Below are positions 60,181 to 64,000 of a DNA stretch of 64,000 nt, one piece after another. Within the stretch, counting starts at the first letter, position 1. The number at the start of each line of letters is the position of its first letter. The DNA is taken from NCBI GenBank assembly GCA_028752905.1, contig JAQNBH010000003.1, forward strand, positions 41,220,187-41,284,186, read 5' to 3'. The notes below the pieces were generated by a model. The model was not told the DNA's origin. It saw nothing but the letters and a program-made list of their open reading frames with translations, and did no database searches. The position numbers and the translations under genes were made by a program. The stretch comes from Cladorhizidae sp. MBARI D1340-BT2. Lineage: Eukaryota; Porifera; Demospongiae; Poecilosclerida; Cladorhizidae.

Positions 60181-60770
60181 TTGTCTAGTGTTCCTGCCAT
60201 GTGCTCATCAGGTAATAGGCATCAAAGTTATCTAGTGTTCCTGCCATGTGCTCATCAGGTAAGTGAGCATCAAAGTTGTCTAGTGTTTCCGCCATGTGCT
60301 CACCAGGTAAGTGAACCAAAGTTGTCTAGTGTTCCTGCCATGTGCTCATCAGGTAATGAGCATCAAAGTTGTCTAGTATTCCTGCCATATGCTCATCAGG
60401 TAAGTAAGCATCAAAGTTGTCTATTGTTCCTGCCATGTGCTCATCAGGTAAGTGAGCATCAAAGTTGTCTAGTGTTCCTGCCATGTGCTCATCAGGTAAG
60501 TGAGCATCAAAGTTGTCTAGTGTTCCTGCCATGTGCTCATCAGGTAAGTGAGCATCAAAGTTGTCTAGTGTTCCTGCCATGTGCTCATCAGGTAAGTGAG
60601 CATCAAAGTTGTCTAGTGTTCCTGCCATGTGCTCATCAGGTAATGAGCATCAATGTTGTCTAGTGTTCCTGCCATGTGCTCATCAGGTAAGTGAGTATCA
60701 AAGTTGTCTAGTGTTCCTGCCATGTGCTCATCAGGAAAGTAAGCATCAAAGTTTTCTAGTGTTTTAGACT
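60181..60770 (-). repeat. 48-bp in-frame minisatellite, about 12 units
   Basis: On the minus strand each unit encodes the 16 residues MAGTLDNFDAHLPDEH. On the plus strand most units contain CAGGTAAGTGA. One-base deletions (GGTAATGAG) break the frame in about three units. The flanking minus-strand reading at 60870-60730 (KAFRFMTAAYPDATSP, IDVCTFYLKITHQLEESK) stays open in both duplicate copies. Copy 1 retains about two units at 1-100, cut by the window edge. Confidence 0.85.
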
Positions 60771-60978
60771 CTTCCAACTGGTGTGTTATTTTAAGGTAGA
60801 ATGTGCAGACATCTATGGAAGGTGAGGTGGCATCTGGATATGCAGCTGTCATAAACCTGAATGCTTTACTTTTGGACTGACCTTCATGTGTGGAGGGAGG
60901 GAGAGGTTAACGTTGGCCCTGTTAGTGCAGCTTCTTTGAGTGGGCAGAATAGAGGCAGTGTCTCACTCTCCACCTGCT

Positions 60979-61076
60979 TTAGGCCACCAGCACACACACT
61001 CCAACAAGAGCAATGCAAAACAACCCAAGAGGAAAGGACCAGATTAGGTCTATATAGTCCACCTCGGATGAGCAAA
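60979..61076 (-). CDS. Alternative tail-less transmembrane exon, copy 2
   Basis: After the acceptor CACATTTCAG the exon starts in phase 1 at 61076 like the normal tail exon. It reads CSSEVDYIDLI, then WSFPLGLFCIALVGVCVLVA and stops at TAA 60981-60979 immediately after the helix. Downstream DNA (GAGAGTGAGACACTGCCT) is homologous to the tail-coding part of the exon at 61950, so this is a diverged duplicate of that exon. If spliced to the stalk it would give a receptor without a signalling tail. Expression is unproven. Confidence 0.45.
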
Positions 61077-61669
61077 CTGAAATGTGATTGATCATGCCAG
61101 AAATCAATACATTATATAGCAAAGGCTATGGAACAAGGTATGTGCACATTATATTCAGGCACTTGCACCACTGGACACACCACAAGAGTATGCGTGCATA
61201 ATATCGTTCCAGTATTGGACTGGATTTCTATTTAAAAAAATATATTGGAAAGTTTTGGAGTGAAAAAATAAGATAGTCTATCCTAGGGGAGTATTCGTGG
61301 GAGTTACATTCATTATGTGCAATGTTTAATATTCCTCTCAGCCCTCTCTGTCTGTTCTTCTGTCCAGTTCTCCACGGCTCTTCCAGGTCTGAAACAGGCT
61401 ATACCCAATTCCTCACTGGTTGCATCCAATGACCTAAGAACCAGAGGGATATCCTCTCTGTCTGTGTTTCTTTGTCCTTATGGAAACTCACACAGAGGAT
61501 CCACTGATGAGGGACTAAGGGACTAGGGATAACTCAGCCAGGTGAAGAACATAGGGGCCAATAGTCCATGGATTAATTTACATTGATATACTACTGTCTT
61601 CTTCTAATAATAATAATTTACATATCTATAGCACTATATTCGTGTTCTGGAAGTTGCTGTTCTAGAGTA

Positions 61670-61950
61670 TTAATGTATACCAGACATGTTCTCATACAAC
61701 ACTGTCTCAGAAACAACTATGTCATCATAGATCTCCATATCAGAAACTTTATTTTCATCTGGCATTGGATGAGCTTGTAAGGGCAGTCTGGCTGGAGCAG
61801 CTTGTGTGGTTGGGCAGGATGGAGGCAGTGTCTCGCTCTTTTTCCTTTACCACCACCTGGAGGCCACCACTCCAGCAAGAGCACCACCCATGAGTAGAGT
61901 GAGGAAGTAGCCCACACTAGCTATAATCAATATAGTTGGGCTCACCTTAC
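61670..61950 (-). CDS. Transmembrane/tail exon, copy 2, with early stop
   Basis: The acceptor is conserved. It reads KVSPTILIIASVGYFLTLLM, GGALAGVVASRWW and then TAA at 61849-61847, where copy 1 has a Lys codon. After the stop the old frame is intact to 61670, including both tyrosine motifs (61729-61685). A three-codon in-frame deletion also distinguishes it from copy 1. The same change creates TG|GTAAAG, a possible weak splice donor. Confidence 0.65.
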
Positions 61951-63620
61951 CTGTGAGACACAAAATAATTAGAAGTACTAAAATGTTGGAAAGAGGATAA
62001 TATGCACATTATATTCTCACAGTTACTCCCCCCCAGGCCACTCTGAACACACCACAAGAAATAGAGTATTGTGTTTCACAGGGCAGGACTGGATTTCTGA
62101 AAAGAAACATTAATGGAAGGCGACATAATGATAATAGTCCTGACTAGTGCAACATAACATTATTCATAGGGCATACAAAATTAACAACACTTCTTCAAAC
62201 ATTATAATATATAGAGGCTGCAGCCAATTGAAGTAAGGTGGGCAGGCCAAATATGGCATATTTGTAGTGCAGCTAGCACACGACTTATATGAAGTGGGTG
62301 TCTCCCCTCTCACATGAAACCAACAGAGAAAATTTGGATTGATATAAATCTGTCCTCTAGGAATAATATATAGCTAGCTACATGCATATTTTGATTATGT
62401 CTTCAGGCCAAAACATGACCAAGCTAACTAGTAGCTCAAGCCCTATAAAATACATATTTATATATATGTGGTCCGGTTGAAACCAATCATGGAAACTAAA
62501 TGGGATGATTACTTGTAGATAGATATGCAGTTTATGTGTTCTATGAATACATTCTAGCACTAACTAGGTGCAGCTGCTGTTTTGGCAACTTTAAAGGTGT
62601 TGAATTCCAACAAAAAGTGCTTATGTCAAGTAGGTAAGGATCATAACAATGTGGAGTCTGGTGCATGGTTTGGATATGAAAATGTGACATACATGTACTA
62701 CATTAGACAATAACTAGGTGGCAAGATAATTTTTTTAAAGCTGACTGTATTATAATGGTAAAGGAATAGAACACAAGACACTGTGTGAAATATATCAGTA
62801 TGTACCAGTCGTAGTTATTCATTGCAAGACCAGCAATCAGATCAACACATTAAAGTTGGAGAGTACAGACTAGAGCTCCCAGCACCAGACATACAAAGGC
62901 ATTAGACACAATAAAATGAGAACAGACCACGGCTCTCAATACCACACATATGCATTGACACTATAGCAGGTTTGAACATAGATATAGAATATTCACAGTG
63001 GGCTATATAGCTAATTATGATTATGTGATAGTTATTGGCTCGAGGGGATGTGTGAGGCTAGCTAGGTTAAGTTAATTATATCTGGTGAGTTTGGTACATT
63101 GTTAGTGGTTATCTGCAAAGTACCATGTGAAACTCTGAATTTCAATAAATATGTACTTGCACGAAACCTTTTGAACCCACTCTTCCCGATCATTACATCT
63201 TGATCACCAGATCAACTATCACTCTCTGACTAACAATATGGAGTGATGTCACAGCTTCACAGATTTGCTGGTTGAGTACTGGAGGAGCACGATTGCATGG
63301 TTTCCTGAGATGCCATGGTGCTATGTCTTAGCTACTATTAATTATTGATAGTTAGAGCAGCTTACTGGGCAAGTTCAGATATGTTTAGCTTGGCAGTGTG
63401 TAGAGTTGAATTTTTTGTTTTGTTTAGGTAATATTAGATGCCATGTGGCATATGTGGTGGTGAATGGGTTAAACTTACAATAGAAATGTGCCATGTCACA
63501 AATGGTTGTGAAAGGGTTAAACAATTACAATTAATTATAACAAACCATCTAGTTCACACTTAAAAATAGAGTCAGTCCGGGTACACCAAAGCCAATCACA
63601 GGCCAGCAAATAAGCCTCAC
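61951..63620. other. Receptor intron (copy 2), no gene seen
   Basis: Collinear with 1331-3110. Short indels only; no coding signal. Confidence 0.7.
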
Positions 63621-63683
63621 CATCAGTTGGAGTAGTTGGAGCAGTTGTGGGTAGAGCAGTTGTGGGTGGAGCAGTTGTGGGTT
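63621..63683 (-). CDS. Thr/Pro stalk exon, copy 2
   Basis: A 63-nt phase 1-1 exon encodes PTTAPPTTALPTTAPTTPTD. Compared with copy 1 it has five additional codons, an extra PTTA-type unit. Both splice sites are kept (TTGATTATAG, G|GTGAGG). Upstream exons lie beyond the window. Confidence 0.6.
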
Positions 63684-63912
63684 CTATAATCAAAATGACA
63701 CGAGTTCCGTGTGGAAACAACATCTACAATTCTCATGAATTAAATCACAAACATAACCACACACTAACACTTTAAAGGTGGTGTCCATATATATATACTC
63801 TGGAGGAAGCTCAGTACAAAGCTATTTGCTATCGCTCATCTTCTGTGGTTGTAAGACTAGACCAATAGAAGCATCTAGGACTACAGCTGCTATAGCTTCA
63901 ACAAGAACTAAA

Positions 63913-63940
63913 GATGAAGACTAGAGCATCTAGTCGAAAC
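63913..63940 (+). other. GATGA-hairpin-GAAAC motif, copy 2
   Basis: GATGAA, then a perfect 6-bp stem GACTAG/CTAGTC with loop AGCAT, then GAAAC. Followed by GTCGAGTGAATAAA and, at the window end, GGTGATTTTAAAG, also seen at the other copies. Confidence 0.35.
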
Positions 63941-64000
63941 GTCGAGTGAATAAAAATTGAAGTTGATTATTGAGAAGGTGATTTTAAAGAACTAAAGTGC

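Noticed and set aside
60181..60663. 160-aa plus-strand ORF over the 48-bp repeat
   Set aside because: A 48-bp period keeps frames open by itself; no start context or domain on this strand.

Overview
The window is invertebrate metazoan DNA: low GC, long non-coding stretches, GT-AG introns, Ig-type receptor exons, many minisatellites and several eukaryotic transposon families. Composition and receptor style would suit a sponge, but that is inference from general look, not from a marker gene. No bacterial-type operon, rRNA gene or CRISPR array is visible.

The two ends hold tandem copies of one minus-strand cell-surface receptor gene. Copy 1 (about 1-10550) can be assembled as five coding exons, all joined in phase 1: a signal-peptide start, an Ig domain, a larger Ig-like ectodomain exon, a Thr/Pro stalk, and a transmembrane exon whose tail ends in two tyrosine motifs (YDDI, seven residues, YENM). 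They sum to 1419 nt, exactly 473 codons. Only the 3' part of copy 2 (about 60180-64000) is in the window. Its tail is cut by a stop codon just after the membrane helix, and it has a second, alternative tail-less membrane exon that is open there but broken in copy 1.

The 50 kb between the ends is mostly mobile DNA. 13000-19700 holds a hAT remnant, a palindromic element and a decayed pogo/Tigger transposase. 21433-27770 and 51081-57660 are two direct copies of a 6.2-6.5 kb block containing an internally inverted hAT relic, a 30-bp minisatellite, a pogo-type deletion derivative and a doubled tRNA-like SINE; partial copies lie at 19950-21030 and 27769-28113. 29761-36447, 36448-44156 and 49690-50790 are three Ty3/Gypsy-class retroelements on the minus strand. 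In all three, integrase lies upstream of reverse transcriptase, an order otherwise typical of Ty1/copia.

Gypsy-1 is the target of two later insertions whose target-site duplications are readable: a 3151-bp hAT-like transposon with an intact two-exon transposase (848 aa), and a 409-bp solo-LTR-like piece. Gypsy-2 is split by a 3.7 kb TIR element. 44.2-49.7 kb is poorly explained; it contains one small membrane-protein pseudogene and a minisatellite. 58.1-58.7 kb holds a transposon-associated ORF with one stop codon.

All coordinates and splice sites were read by eye. No database search or alignment program was used, so family names rest on recognised motifs.
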